Below, piece after piece: positions 9,611 through 18,547 of a stretch of DNA of 64,000 bases. Numbering within the stretch: the first letter of the stretch is position 1; each line of letters starts with the position of its first letter. The DNA comes from Candidatus Pullichristensenella avicola (GTDB lineage Bacteria > Bacillota > Clostridia > Christensenellales > Aristaeellaceae): positions 1 through 64,000 of the forward strand of contig DVIA01000055.1 of the NCBI GenBank assembly GCA_018711655.1. The letters run 5' to 3'. A model generated the notes under the pieces. That model ran no database searches, was not told the DNA's origin, and worked only from the letters and a program-made list of their open reading frames with translations. Made by a program: the position numbers and the translations under genes.

Positions 9611-9699
9611 GGAAGCGTATCGAAGTGGTCGTAACGAGCCGCACTCGAAATGCGGTTGTCCGAGAGGGCACGTGGGTTCGAATCCCACCGCTTCCGCCA
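9611..9699 (+). tRNA. tRNA-Ser (anticodon CGA)
   Basis: The acceptor stem GGAAGCG/CGCTTCC closes, the anticodon loop is CTCGAAA with anticodon CGA, and the class II variable arm and GGTTCGAATCC T-arm are present. The 3' CCA is encoded. It lies 53 bp after tRNA-Leu. Confidence 0.97.
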
Positions 9700-9703
9700 G
9701 ACT

Positions 9704-9740
9704 GAGCCCGGACGCAGTTTGCGTTCCGGGCTCGGCTTTT
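9704..9740 (+). terminator. Intrinsic terminator of the tRNA unit
   Basis: GAGCCCGGA and TCCGGGCTC arms enclose a further GCG-containing bulge and are followed by GGCTTTT, starting 5 bp after the tRNA-Ser CCA. Confidence 0.85.
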
Positions 9741-10134
9741 CCTTTGCCTCGCCGCTCGCGTTTATCGCGGGCGTCTTTTGGTCTGTGCTTTTTACACGAC
9801 ATCAGCGGCGAACAAGTCGCGCGCCGCAGGTTTTCCATTTCAGGCGCTTTTCATGGGTGTGTCAACGCTTCGGGGTGCAATTGACAGTTCGGGTTCTGCG
9901 GCGTGCTTTGCCTTTCATGCACGTCCGCGGCGGAAAATCTCCATCAGCGCTCCAAGAAAAGAACCCTGCTTTTGATCCGGCGCGCATCAAAACTATGCCC
10001 TTTACCGTTCTGTTCAAACCCCTCGGAATCCAGACAGCGATTCATTTCCGTCCCGGCCGGCGCCGGGCAGAGAGGCGCACAGAGGCCGTTTTGTCGCGGC
10101 GGAAGGCCGAAGCGCGGCGGACGATCGCTTCACC
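9741..10134. other. Gene-free stretch between the tRNA unit and the accessory region
   Basis: I see no gene, RNA or clear repeat here. The open frames lack ribosome sites and recognisable domains. It may mark the left edge of the accessory zone. Confidence 0.4.
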
Positions 10135-10791
10135 TCAAACGCCTAGCCGATGGCGAATGTCGTTGAGCCATTCGCCATTATACTTGAAATACCTAGGCCC
10201 AGCAATGGAATACCGCTTGCCCGTCAGGAGTTTTGCAAGGGCGGTCAGCGACATGGTTTCTCCGTTATATTCCACGCTTCTATCGCCAACGACTCTCGCC
10301 GTTATGCCAGGGTTATCGCAAAACTCTATTGTTGCCCCAACGGGAATTCCACACTTCTCGAAGGAAAAATTGGCGGCCCGCTCACTGCTGTCTGTATCGA
10401 TCTGCTGCGCCTCCCGTTCCGCGCGCCGCTCCTCCGCGCTGGGCGCGATTTTCCTGAGTTTGTCCGAACAGCCGTGGATTTGCGCAATGGCCTCCAGAAT
10501 GGAGTACGCGTCCTCCGGGGACATGGCGTAAAACTCGCGCGATCGCCGCTTGCCGTTAAAGCGCTCAACCGATCGCAAATTGGGATTGAGCTTGTCGATA
10601 ATGGAATGGATTTTTACGTCTGAAAGCCGCGAAGATACCTCGTATGTCGCGTACACTCGAAAGGCGTACGGAATGCACTCGCTCCGATTCAACTGTTTCA
10701 GACGCGTGTCGATGTCATCCGCATAGCCGATTTTTACATAATCCGGAAATGACGGATTCATGAGAATGTAGATGGTTCCATTTTTCTCCAC
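10135..10791 (-). CDS. GIY-YIG (T5orf172/MUG113-like) domain protein
   Basis: The 218-residue protein starts with a GIY-YIG nuclease core of the T5orf172 type: GTIYILMNPSFPDYVKIGYA followed by RLKQLNRSECIPYAFRVYA. A charged helical linker (about residues 120-150) leads to a C-terminal domain with IPVGATIEF and SLTALAKLLTGKRYSIAGP, resembling the DUF4357/RAMA-type modules that accompany restriction-linked nucleases. The GTG ending at 10791 follows a GGGGGG run and begins just before the conserved core; a TTG at 10980 would add unconserved sequence. Function is unproven; a phage or mobile-element origin is likely. Confidence 0.75.
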   Translation of the reverse strand: MEKNGTIYILMNPSFPDYVKIGYADDIDTRLKQLNRSECIPYAFRVYATYEVSSRLSDVKIHSIIDKLNPNLRSVERFNGKRRSREFYAMSPEDAYSILEAIAQIHGCSDKLRKIAPSAEERRAEREAQQIDTDSSERAANFSFEKCGIPVGATIEFCDNPGITARVVGDRSVEYNGETMSLTALAKLLTGKRYSIAGPRYFKYNGEWLNDIRHRLGV

Positions 10792-10976
10792 AGGCTTGCC
10801 CCCCAATAAAGGAAAACGATTCAGGCAACCCGACCGCTGCGGCGGCGCAGCTCGGTCGCTATTGCGCTTTGAAGGTTCTTCCTGGATTATACGACAAAAG
10901 CTTTTTTCATGCAATAGCCGGAACGCACGGAACCTCACGGGGCTTCCAGCATGAAATTCGCATTTTCGTAGATTTG

Positions 10977-11899
10977 TCAAACATATTGGACAGCGAATTT
11001 CGAGGGAGAAAGCCAGTTCAGCGGCCTCATGGAGCGTTGGTGGTGGTGGATGGCGAGCCGCTTTGTAAAGTCGTCCAGGGAATTAACGCTGCGGCAGGAA
11101 CAGAAACGTTTCTGGTCCCCCGGTGGCTTCGCTCCGCTTTGCCGTTGTGGCGCGGGGTATATGGACGGATGCGTTTGTGGCGGACACCCATCTCAGCCAT
11201 CTCAGCGGCTGTGTTCCCGAATAAGGAAGGGCATCTCTGTCTGCCGGTGAGGAAGCGGTTGGTGAACTCCGGGCCATTGTCGGTCTGGACGCACGCCACC
11301 TCGATACCCCGACGGGCGTAACCCTTGAACATTTTTTTGAGGAAATCAGCGGAAGAGTAGCTGCCTCGCCCGGAACAGGCGGCCAGGAAGCGCAGGCGGG
11401 CGAACTCGTCTATGGCGGTATACTGAAACAGGCGCATCTCCGGATTGGCGATGCAGCGGCGGAGCGCCACTTTCACATCCACCTGGATACGCTGGCCGTG
11501 ACAGGTCATTTGCCGGCAGGGTCTGGGCTTGCAGGCCGGCTTTTTCTCCGCCTGCAGGAACAGGCCCAGCTTCCTCATGACCCGGAACAGGCTCTCCGGG
11601 CGGCGGGTGTAGCCCCGCTGCCGCAGACGACGTCACAATTCCACCATACCAAGGCGAGGGTTTCTGCGGCGCATGTCCCGGTTCAGTTTCATCTCTGCCT
11701 TTGTGTGTTGGTCGGGGCGGTGCGGCCGTCGAGACTGGCAGGCCAGGGACGCCACGGTCCCATCCCAGCGGGATTTTCGAAAGCAACTATGGAACCGGCT
11801 CCTGTTGTATTTCCGGCTAGCCTTGGCCGCTCCATATTTCTGCGCATACTTCATCAGGGATTGCCCGTATGCCATCTCCTGTGTTATACTCTTTCCCAT
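10977..11899 (-). pseudogene. Decayed IS481-like DDE transposase
   Basis: From the ATG ending at 11899 the frame reads MGKSITQEMAYGQSLMKYA, then the helix-turn-helix part and the RVMRKLGLFLQAEKKPACK region. The integrase core shows YTAIDEFARLRFLAA, VQTDNGPEFTNRF and RIRPYTPRHNGKAERSH, and the C-terminal RPLNWLSPSKFAVQYV ends at 10977. The gene is dead: a TGA at 11633-11635 replaces the usual Trp before RRLRQRGYTR, and a single-base deletion near 11120 shifts the frame after ERSHR. I could not define terminal inverted repeats. Confidence 0.9.
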
Positions 11900-12043
11900 G
11901 AAGGATACGCCCTCTCTCATACAGTTGTTGTCTGCAACTCCAACGATAACCGATAAGGCTTTATCCTTCATCCCTTTTTGTTCATCTGTCCAATATGTAT
12001 TGTACCCCTGTAAAGACGCGCTCAGGAAATTTGAATTTTCCCC

Positions 12044-12072
12044 TTGACAATGCTCGCGAGATGCGGTATAAT
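12044..12072 (+). promoter_or_regulatory. Sigma-A promoter upstream of the tRNA-Val locus
   Basis: TTGACA (12044-12049), a 17-bp spacer and TATAAT (12067-12072) form a consensus promoter. The next downstream features are the tRNA fragment at about 12250 and tRNA-Val at 12316; the 180 bp between hold no gene I can recognise. Confidence 0.8.
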
Positions 12073-12249
12073 AAACTTCGTTCCGATTCCTGCAATGTAT
12101 TTGCAAGGGCGGACGGGCAGGTTTGGCGCTTTGCTTTGTTGGCAGAGAGGACATGCCGGCCGATGCATATAACGCTTGATCCGATGCGAAGCGGGCCGTG
12201 AATGTGACGCGGCGGACAAAACGCTAAAATCGGTTCACATAGATCCTTG

Positions 12250-12293
12250 GTGCTTTGGCTCAGTTGGTAGAGCACATTGTCCGGAATAACCAA
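12250..12293 (+). pseudogene. Truncated tRNA 5' half
   Basis: This stretch begins like a tRNA (GGTGCTTTGGCTCAGTTGG) and shares an exact 22-nt block, covering the D-arm, with tRNA-Val (12256-12277 versus 12323-12344). The anticodon arm degenerates and no T-arm or 3' acceptor strand follows, so it cannot be a working tRNA. Confidence 0.7.
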
Positions 12294-12315
12294 TTATTTC
12301 GCTGGACAAATATTT

Positions 12316-12391
12316 GGTCGCATGGCTCAGTTGGTAGAGCACATCGTTCACATCGATGGGGTCACAGGTTCGAGTCCTGTTGCGACCACCA
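12316..12391 (+). tRNA. tRNA-Val (anticodon CAC)
   Basis: The acceptor stem GGTCGCA/TGCGACC pairs perfectly, the anticodon loop is TTCACAT giving CAC, and the T-arm is CAGGTTCGAGTCCTG. The 3' CCA is encoded and a terminator follows 4 bp later. Confidence 0.96.
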
Positions 12392-12395
12392 ACCT

Positions 12396-12424
12396 CCCCG
12401 ATCAGCAATGGTCGGGGTCTTTTC
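12396..12424 (+). terminator. Intrinsic terminator after tRNA-Val
   Basis: CCCCGATC pairs with GGTCGGGG (one G-T wobble) around a 6-nt loop and is followed by TCTTTTC. Confidence 0.8.
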
Positions 12425-12448
12425 TATCTTTCTTTGGAGGGATGTTCC

Positions 12449-12963
12449 ATGCTGCGTATTGAACTGCGCACCTCCGCCAGTCCGGCCTTTGCGCCTGCTA
12501 TGACGCTCTACGCCACCAGCTTCCCGGAGCATGAACAACGTCTGGAGCCGTCCCAGCCCCGTATCATTTTGGCCTGCTTTATGGCGGGGAGCATTTTGCC
12601 GGCCTGATCCTGTATTGGGACGCGGGCGAATATTTCTACGTCGGGTATCTCTGCATTGTCCCGGAAAGGCGAGGTCAAGGTTTGGGTACAGAGGCAATCG
12701 AACTGCTCGCGGGAGAGGACAAGCCTGTTATCCTCGAAATCGACCAGCCGGTGGATGAAATATCCCGCCGCCGTCAGGCATTCTATAAACGCGCGGGCTT
12801 TGCCACCAACTCGCACGCGCACGTTCATCCGCTCTACTGTCCTGAAAACCCGGGCCACGCCCTCGTGGTCATGGCCCGTCCCCACCCGCTTACGAAGGGC
12901 GAATACGCCGCCTTCGCCGCGTATCTTTCCGATGTTGTGATGAAGGACTGCCCGAAACCTTGA
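12449..12963 (+). pseudogene. GNAT acetyltransferase, frameshifted
   Basis: The N-terminal part opens MLRIELRTSASPAFAPAM behind a GGAGGG site and runs to a stop at 12607. The rest of a GNAT fold continues in another frame from about 12560: HFGLLYGGEHFAGLILYW, the acetyl-CoA-binding RRGQGLGTEA, and a C-terminus ending VVMKDCPKP at 12963. The switch lies around 12555-12562, where a short deletion seems to have joined the frames. Both halves are otherwise well conserved, so inactivation looks recent. Confidence 0.8.
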
Positions 12964-12978
12964 AAGGAAGTGGCCCCT

Positions 12979-14529
12979 GTGCGGATCAACGCATATCAAT
13001 GGCAGCTCTATCTTCGAGCAGGTGGGCAGGAAACGGTAGAACGCTTTGCATTTGGTCTACATGGCGATGGAAAACAAATGCGGGAACTGGTGATTTCCTT
13101 GTTCAAAGCATACTGCCCCGATACTTTCCTGGTGCAGACGATCGAGGAGAGCATCACTGCATTTGCAGAAGCGCATGCAAACGCGGAGGACGCATTTGTG
13201 GAGAAAGATGTATCCGGCGCGTATGCATATGAAGAAGAGGCTGCGGCGCTGTGGGAGGAGATCGCGGCGGAATATGCGGGCGCCTGTCAAAGACAGGCTA
13301 CAGACAGGCGGATATTTGAGCTTTTTGCCAATGACATCGTGTACATCAGCATGATGTTGACGGCACAGGATCCAGATGCATTCATTCCGTATTTTTTCCC
13401 CTGCTGCTATCATGTACTGACAGCCCTTGCGGACGTATTTGACATACAGCTGCCGCCGACGCCAGGGCGAAGGGACTATGTCGGCAGATTTCGTCATTAT
13501 TTTGAGCTTTGCCGTGTGCTGCAAGCAGTGAGAAAGGAAATGATGTGGAGCAGCGAGGAGTTTTGTGCATTCCTCTATGATTACGGGCCAAAATCGGCAG
13601 GCGGGCTGAACTGGCTGTGGCAGGAACTGCCGCCGCCGCATGCTGCCTATGTTATCGGGGCGAGCCCGGAGGATCCTGCTTTTCGAAAGACGGATGCAGA
13701 CGTTGGAGAAAAGGAGGTGTTTTGCTGGCAGGGGAGCCCCGACACGCAGCCGGGCGACATCATCCTCTTGTACCATTGGGCGCCCGTAAGCAGGTTTGCT
13801 TCTGTTTGGCGTGCAAGCGCGCCGGGATTCGTCGATCCGTTTTTTGACCAGTATCGCTGCGTATACATTGGGCATCCCATATCTATCCCCGGCCCGAGCT
13901 TTCGGACGCTCAGGGAAGATGCGCTGTTTTGCAATCACTTTCTGACCAAAACACGCATGCTGCGCATGGATGGCCAGGAGATAACGCCCAGCGAATATGC
14001 GCGCATACTGATGTTGATCCATCAAGCCGGGGGCGATGTCTCGCGCTTGCCCGTGTTGGAGAACTGTTTTGAGAGCAGCAGCTCACCGGAGCAGATCGAA
14101 AGGGAGCGGGATGTGGAACTTTGCCTGCTGGAACCGCTTCTGGAACGCTTGGGCTGGAGCCGGGAGCAATACGTCCGTCAAATGCCGCTGCGCATGGGAA
14201 GAAGCTTTACCGTCTATCCAGACTATGTCATATTGCCAGAGTTTACACCGGGACATGAAAGGGGGCAGTGGGTCGTCGAGGCCAAAAAGAGCATTCCGAC
14301 CGCTAAGCAGCTGGAGACGGACTGTGCGCAGGCATCTTCCTATGCTCTGCGCCTGAACGCACATGGATTTATGCTCGTCGCACAGGAAGGCGTATGGACA
14401 GCGACAAAAGAGGATGATTTTGAGAATATGGCACATTATAGTTGGGAAGACCTGCGAGAAGACGATATTTTTGCAAAGCTATACGCGACGGCGGGCAACC
14501 GAAGAAGGCGGAAAAATGCGCGCCGGTAA
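12979..14529 (+). CDS. Predicted modified-DNA reader/PD-(D/E)XK nuclease
   Basis: This intact 516-residue protein has three parts. An N-terminal helical region (about 1-205) has no motif I recognise. A middle region (about 210-330) with AAYVIGASPEDPAFRK, QPGDIILLYHWAP and VWRASAPGFVDPFFDQYRC resembles PUA/EVE-type base-reader folds. A C-terminal region (about 380-505) looks like the N-terminal nuclease of type I restriction R subunits: LLEPLLERLGW, then VYPDYVILPEF and WVVEAKKSIPTAKQ, matching the D...ExK active site. The GTG at 12979 sits 8 bp after AAAGGAAG. Base composition is lower in GC than the core genes. The nuclease fold is visible from motifs; modification-dependent restriction is inference. 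Confidence 0.7.
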   Translation: MRINAYQWQLYLRAGGQETVERFAFGLHGDGKQMRELVISLFKAYCPDTFLVQTIEESITAFAEAHANAEDAFVEKDVSGAYAYEEEAAALWEEIAAEYAGACQRQATDRRIFELFANDIVYISMMLTAQDPDAFIPYFFPCCYHVLTALADVFDIQLPPTPGRRDYVGRFRHYFELCRVLQAVRKEMMWSSEEFCAFLYDYGPKSAGGLNWLWQELPPPHAAYVIGASPEDPAFRKTDADVGEKEVFCWQGSPDTQPGDIILLYHWAPVSRFASVWRASAPGFVDPFFDQYRCVYIGHPISIPGPSFRTLREDALFCNHFLTKTRMLRMDGQEITPSEYARILMLIHQAGGDVSRLPVLENCFESSSSPEQIERERDVELCLLEPLLERLGWSREQYVRQMPLRMGRSFTVYPDYVILPEFTPGHERGQWVVEAKKSIPTAKQLETDCAQASSYALRLNAHGFMLVAQEGVWTATKEDDFENMAHYSWEDLREDDIFAKLYATAGNRRRRKNARR

Positions 14530-14579
14530 GCCCCAAAGTGTTTTATTAAAATCTTTACCTTTGAAAGGAAGTGACCTCC

Positions 14580-14786
14580 ATGGCCAAATTCATTCCCCGC
14601 GAAAAGCTGGGCAAGAAAGCTCGAAAGGCGCTGGACTCACATCGGCGTGTCAGATGGTTATTTTCGCCAACCACCCGCAAAGTCGAAAGTAAGAAAATTT
14701 ATAATCGCAATCGCAAGCCTCATACCTGGATTATCATAACCGGTATGGGGCTTGCATCATTTTTAGATTTGCCACGAGACCTTTAG
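14580..14786 (+). CDS. Small conserved basic protein of unknown function
   Basis: The 68-residue product begins MAKFIPREKLGKKARKALD and continues RVRWLFSPTTRKVESKKIYN. I have seen similar short basic proteins in gut Clostridia, but they have no assigned role. AAAGGAAG lies 9 bp upstream of the ATG. The last third differs from what I would expect and overlaps a terminator hairpin, so the 3' end may be altered. Confidence 0.6.
   Translation: MAKFIPREKLGKKARKALDSHRRVRWLFSPTTRKVESKKIYNRNRKPHTWIIITGMGLASFLDLPRDL
14713..14764 (+). terminator. Intrinsic terminator overlapping the small gene's 3' end
   Basis: GCAAGCCTCATACC and GGTATGGGGCTTGC form a 14-bp stem with one wobble, followed by ATCATTTTT. 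The hairpin is inside the preceding reading frame, 22 bp before its stop. Confidence 0.75.
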
Positions 14787-14992
14787 CATATACTGCCGGG
14801 CGGTTAAAACAATAACCTACATATCTGTCAGCCTAGGAAAGAATCATTTCAAGTTTGCGATTGTTCTTTTTGCCAGAACTTTTATCTGTTCGCTTCGCGA
14901 ACCCCCCATTTTCACTTCGTGAATTTGGATCCTGCTTAGCGATTTATTGTGATATACTTATTGTGAAATGTGTTATGGGAGGAGGGGTGCGG

Positions 14993-15448
14993 ATGCGGAT
15001 AGCGATCGTTGACGATGAGCGTCAGGACTGCGCCACGCTGAGCGAAATGTTGGCGGAACGCCTTTCACAGACAGCTTTTATCGACGTATACGATTCGGGC
15101 AATCATTTTCTGGATTCGGAAGTTCACTATGACCTGGTCTTTCTGGATATCGTCATGGATGGGCTGGACGGGATTGAGACGGCCCGCCGTCTGCGTGAGC
15201 GGGACATGGGCTGTCTGATCGTTTTTTTGACGAGTTCGAGCGAATATGCGTGGGATGCCTTCCCGGTACATCCGTTTGACTATCTGCTCAAACCCATAGA
15301 CAAGGCGCGACTGGCGCGGGTGCTGGACGAGGCCGAACGTGCCGTGCAGCGCAGGGAACGGACGCTCTCGCTCAAGGTTGGGCGACAGGTGGAATTGGTG
15401 AATGTTTCTGCGGTGAGCTATGTCAACGCCCGGGATCACTATGTGTAT
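14993..15448 (+). pseudogene. LytTR-family response regulator, 3' truncated
   Basis: The start follows GGGAGGAGGGG. The receiver domain is complete, with IAIVDDERQDC, the phosphoacceptor in LVFLDIVMDGLDG, FLTSSSEYAW and the conserved Lys in YLLKPIDKARL. The LytTR DNA-binding domain stops after VSYVNARDHYVY, where the sequence passes directly into an unrelated radical SAM gene; the frame ends at 15481. Without the rest of LytTR it should not bind DNA. Confidence 0.85.
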
Positions 15449-16046
15449 CACCAGCGAGGAATTCTTCGATTACATGATTGATTCCGGGGCGCTGTTTGTC
15501 TGGTTCTTCCACTACATGCCCGTTGGCAACGCCGCCGCACCGGATCTTTTGCCCACGCCCGAGCAGCGGGAAACCGTCTACCGCCGCATCCGCGAATACC
15601 GCAAAACCAAGGCCCTCTTCTCCATGGACTTCCAGAACGACGCCGAATACGTCGGCGGCTGCATCGCCGGCGGGCGCAGGTATCTGCACATCAACGCCAA
15701 GGGCGATGTGGAGCCCTGCGTGTTCATCCACTACTCCAACTGCAATATCCACGATGTGACCCTGCTGCAGGCGCTCAAGAGCCCGCTGTTCATGGCCTAC
15801 CACGACGGCCAGCCCTTCAATGAAAACATGCTGCGCCCCTGCCCGATGCTGGAGAATCCGGAAAAACTGCGCGCCATGGTGAAAGAGACCGGCGCGGCCA
15901 GCACCGACTATGAAAGCCAGGAGGACGTCGACCATCTCTGCGGCAAAACCGTGCCCTATGCCGAAAAATGGACGCCCAAGGCAGACAGGCTTTGGAATGA
16001 ATGCCTCGCCTGCAAGGGCTGCAAGAACGGAGAGGGCTGCCAGTGA
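15449..16046 (+). pseudogene. Radical SAM protein, C-terminal fragment
   Basis: From ITSEEFFDYMIDSGALF onwards the sequence is the C-terminal part of a radical SAM protein, with a SPASM-like Cys set: GGCIAGGRRYLHINA, VEPCVFIHYSNCN, RPCPML and a tail with CLACKGCKNGEGC. The N-terminal half with the CxxxCxxC cluster is missing because the gene is joined to the LytTR fragment. Its stop overlaps the GTG start of the DegV gene, so the two were once an operon. Confidence 0.85.
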
Positions 16047-16930
16047 ACGCTGAAATCATTCCCGGCTATAAAATTTTCACGGATGCAACCGCGGATTTCC
16101 CTGCCGGCATGCCGGCGGGGATGCCGCGCGTTGCAATCATCCCCATGGAAGTGATGGCCGGTGATGATAGCTTCCTGTATGGGCCGGGTGGGAATCTGAC
16201 GGTTGAGCAGTTTTATGCCATGCAGCGTGGGGGTAAGTTCGCCACAACTTCGCAGATCAACCCGGCAGCATACAGGATGTCTTTCGAATCCGCGCTGAAA
16301 GAGGGCTTCGACGTCCTGTATCTCGGCTTCTCCTCGGGCATGTCCGGCTGCTTTGGCAACGCGCGCCTGTGCATGGACGATCTGCGCGAGGCGTATCCGG
16401 ATCGAAAGCTGATCTGTCTGGATACGCTCGCCGCTTCGATCGGGGAAGCCCTGCTCGTGGCCGAAGCCGCGCGCCGGTAGCAGGAGGGGATGATGTTGGA
16501 GGATCTGGCCGCATGGGTGGAAGCGCACAGGCTCCAGGCCTGTCACTGGTTTACAGTGGACTGCTTCGACCATTTGCGGCATGGCGGCAGAATTTCCGCT
16601 GCCGCCGCCACCGTGGGCAACGTGCTGAATATCAAACCTCTTCTGCATGTGGACGGCGAGGGCGTACTGGGCGTCGTAAAAAAGCCCCGCGGCAGGAATA
16701 AGGCGATTCGCGAACTGATTGCACGCATGCAGGAAAGTTGGCAGTCGGAGATCAGCCCGATGGTCATTGTCGGCCACGGCGATGATGAAAGCGCTGCCCT
16801 GAAGCTGAAGGACGCCATCGCCTCGCAATTTCCGCAGGCGCAAGTTCACATAGCGGATATCGGCCCCGTTATCGGCGCGCATACCGGCCCCGGCATGCTG
16901 GCGCTGACGTATTGGGGAAGCAATCGTTAG
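16043..16930 (+). pseudogene. DegV-family fatty-acid-binding protein with an in-frame amber codon
   Basis: The frame starts at a GTG overlapping the previous stop, after GGAGAGG. It contains TDATADFP, TSQINPAAYRM, GFSSGMSGCFGNARL, HGGRISAAAATVGN and HTGPGMLAL, all DegV hallmarks; such proteins deliver fatty acids to FakA. The only visible fault is TAG at 16478-16480, between EAARR and QEGMMLEDLAAW, where homologous proteins usually have Gln. Readthrough would give a full 295-residue protein. Confidence 0.85.
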
Positions 16931-17103
16931 CGCCGGGCGGTTCTACGCCCGACGTAAAATCGCCACGCTTGGAAAATTCCACGCTTAAGCGCGTTTACAA
17001 TAAAACCTCGATGAGCGCTGCGAAGCAGCGGGAAAACAACAGGAAGTGACTCAACGCTGCTTTGAATAAATACCCGCTCAAAACCAAAGGGGAAAACAAT
17101 ACT

Positions 17104-17416
17104 ATGCGCAAGGATGCAAAACTGTCCCAGAAAATCGTCGGCGTGATCTTGTTTATCTCGCTGGTACTTTCCATCATTTATTCCCTTGCTCACTTTATAC
17201 AGGCGCCGGAAACAGCGCCTGAAGGGGAGATCGGCCTCAAAGTAAAGAGCGACTATCTGCTGATGCTCACCCAATGCGTGCTCGGCGTCGTTGTTATGCT
17301 CCTGCCATCGGCGGTCAACCGCAAATGGAACGTGCCGATTCCGCGAAACATCTATATCGCTTACTATATTTTCCTCTTCTGCGCCATTTTTCTGGGCGAG
17401 GTATTCGACTTTTACT
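17104..17416 (+). pseudogene. Integral membrane protein, truncated by an IS fragment
   Basis: The product begins MRKDAKLSQKIVGVILFIS and has three hydrophobic segments (about residues 10-30, 58-75, 83-103). It breaks off after GEVFDFYY, a motif normally followed by further membrane segments in a widespread uncharacterised family. At that point the sequence becomes an IS256-type transposase fragment. Confidence 0.7.
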
Positions 17417-17978
17417 ACTTAACGGTCTGAAGAACCGGGGCGTAGAGGACATATTCATCGCCTGCACGGACAATTTGACGGGATTTGACGCGGCCATTCA
17501 CGCCATCTTCCCTCAGACCGGGATTCAGAACTGCATCCTCCACCCGCTTCGCAATTCCAGCAGGGATGTGTCCTATAAGGATATAAAAGCCCTCATGGCT
17601 GATCTGAAGGCGGTCCATGCCGCCATAGACGAGCAGGCAGCTTTGAATGCCCTGGACACCTTTGAAGAGCGCTGGGACAGGAAATACCCGAGAATCTCTC
17701 AGTCCTGGCGGGCGAACTGGGCCAATCTGGGCACATATTTCAAGTACCCTCAGGAGGTGCGCAGGCTGATCTACACCACCAACGCCATAGAGGGCTTCAA
17801 CCGCCAGCTGCGCAAGGTGACCAAGGTCAAATCGGTGTTTCCCACGGACGACAGCCTGTTGAAAATGCTGTATCTGGCGATGATGGACATCACGAAAAAG
17901 TGGACGGGACGGCGGCAGGACTGGAGCCTGATCCACGCGCAGCTGTCCATCTATTTTGCCGGACGCATGCCCGAATAA
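17417..17978 (+). pseudogene. IS256-family (mutator-type) transposase, C-terminal fragment
   Basis: The sequence reads LKNRGVEDIFIACTDNLTGF, IHAIFPQTGIQNCILHPLRN, RLIYTTNAIEGFNRQLRK and YLAMMDITKKWTGRRQDW, diagnostic of the IS256 catalytic C-terminus. The N-terminal half, including the first catalytic Asp, is absent, so this is a remnant. It is joined to the preceding membrane-protein gene without an intergenic gap. Confidence 0.9.
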
Positions 17979-18054
17979 CACCGCCGGGGCCGGACGTCAA
18001 GGGTCTGCGCGCCGCTACGCGGCGCTCCGATGAACGGCGGCCTTGCCGCCGCCC

Positions 18055-18083
18055 TTGACATCCATCCCCGCCGGCGTTATACT
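18055..18083 (+). promoter_or_regulatory. Sigma-A-type promoter with no obvious adjacent gene
   Basis: TTGACA (18055-18060), 17 bp, TATACT (18078-18083). The nearest downstream gene starts at 18628, so it either gives a long leader or is left over from a lost gene. Confidence 0.6.
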
Positions 18084-18547
18084 GCACACAAGCGGCAGTC
18101 GGATAGATCCGCTGCCGCGCACATTGAATTCTGCTCTGTTCTCGCCTCGTTGGGAGTTTACACAGAATTTGGGATTGAGCCGAAAATTTATTTCTCAAGC
18201 TCAAAAATCACCGGCGTTTTTCTACGCGGTATGAGAAGAAAGCCGTCTGCTTTCATGCGGTTGTTTCCCTCGCTTGCATTTTACTTTGGTTAATTTGATG
18301 GTTTTAAAACTGGCTCTAGATCGATATATAAGCTCAATATAATACTCCTCTGGTACTTAAGCTCTCGTATTCTGTTCCTGCCTGTGGACAAGAACTGCAG
18401 GCAGCGTTAAGATGAGCGCCAGCTCACCGCTGCCCCTGTTGCAGAATGTAAAGCTTTTTTCCACCATATCAGCAGTTTATGCACTGGGAATTGTTTCCGC
18501 AAACTTGGCAATCTCAAATTTACAGAAAAAAAATTTCCGGTTCGTGT

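Noticed and set aside
9650-10531. A long plus-strand open frame across the tRNA-Ser and the GIY-YIG gene
   Set aside because: It runs through a tRNA and is antisense to a gene with a recognisable domain; no ribosome site or homology supports it.
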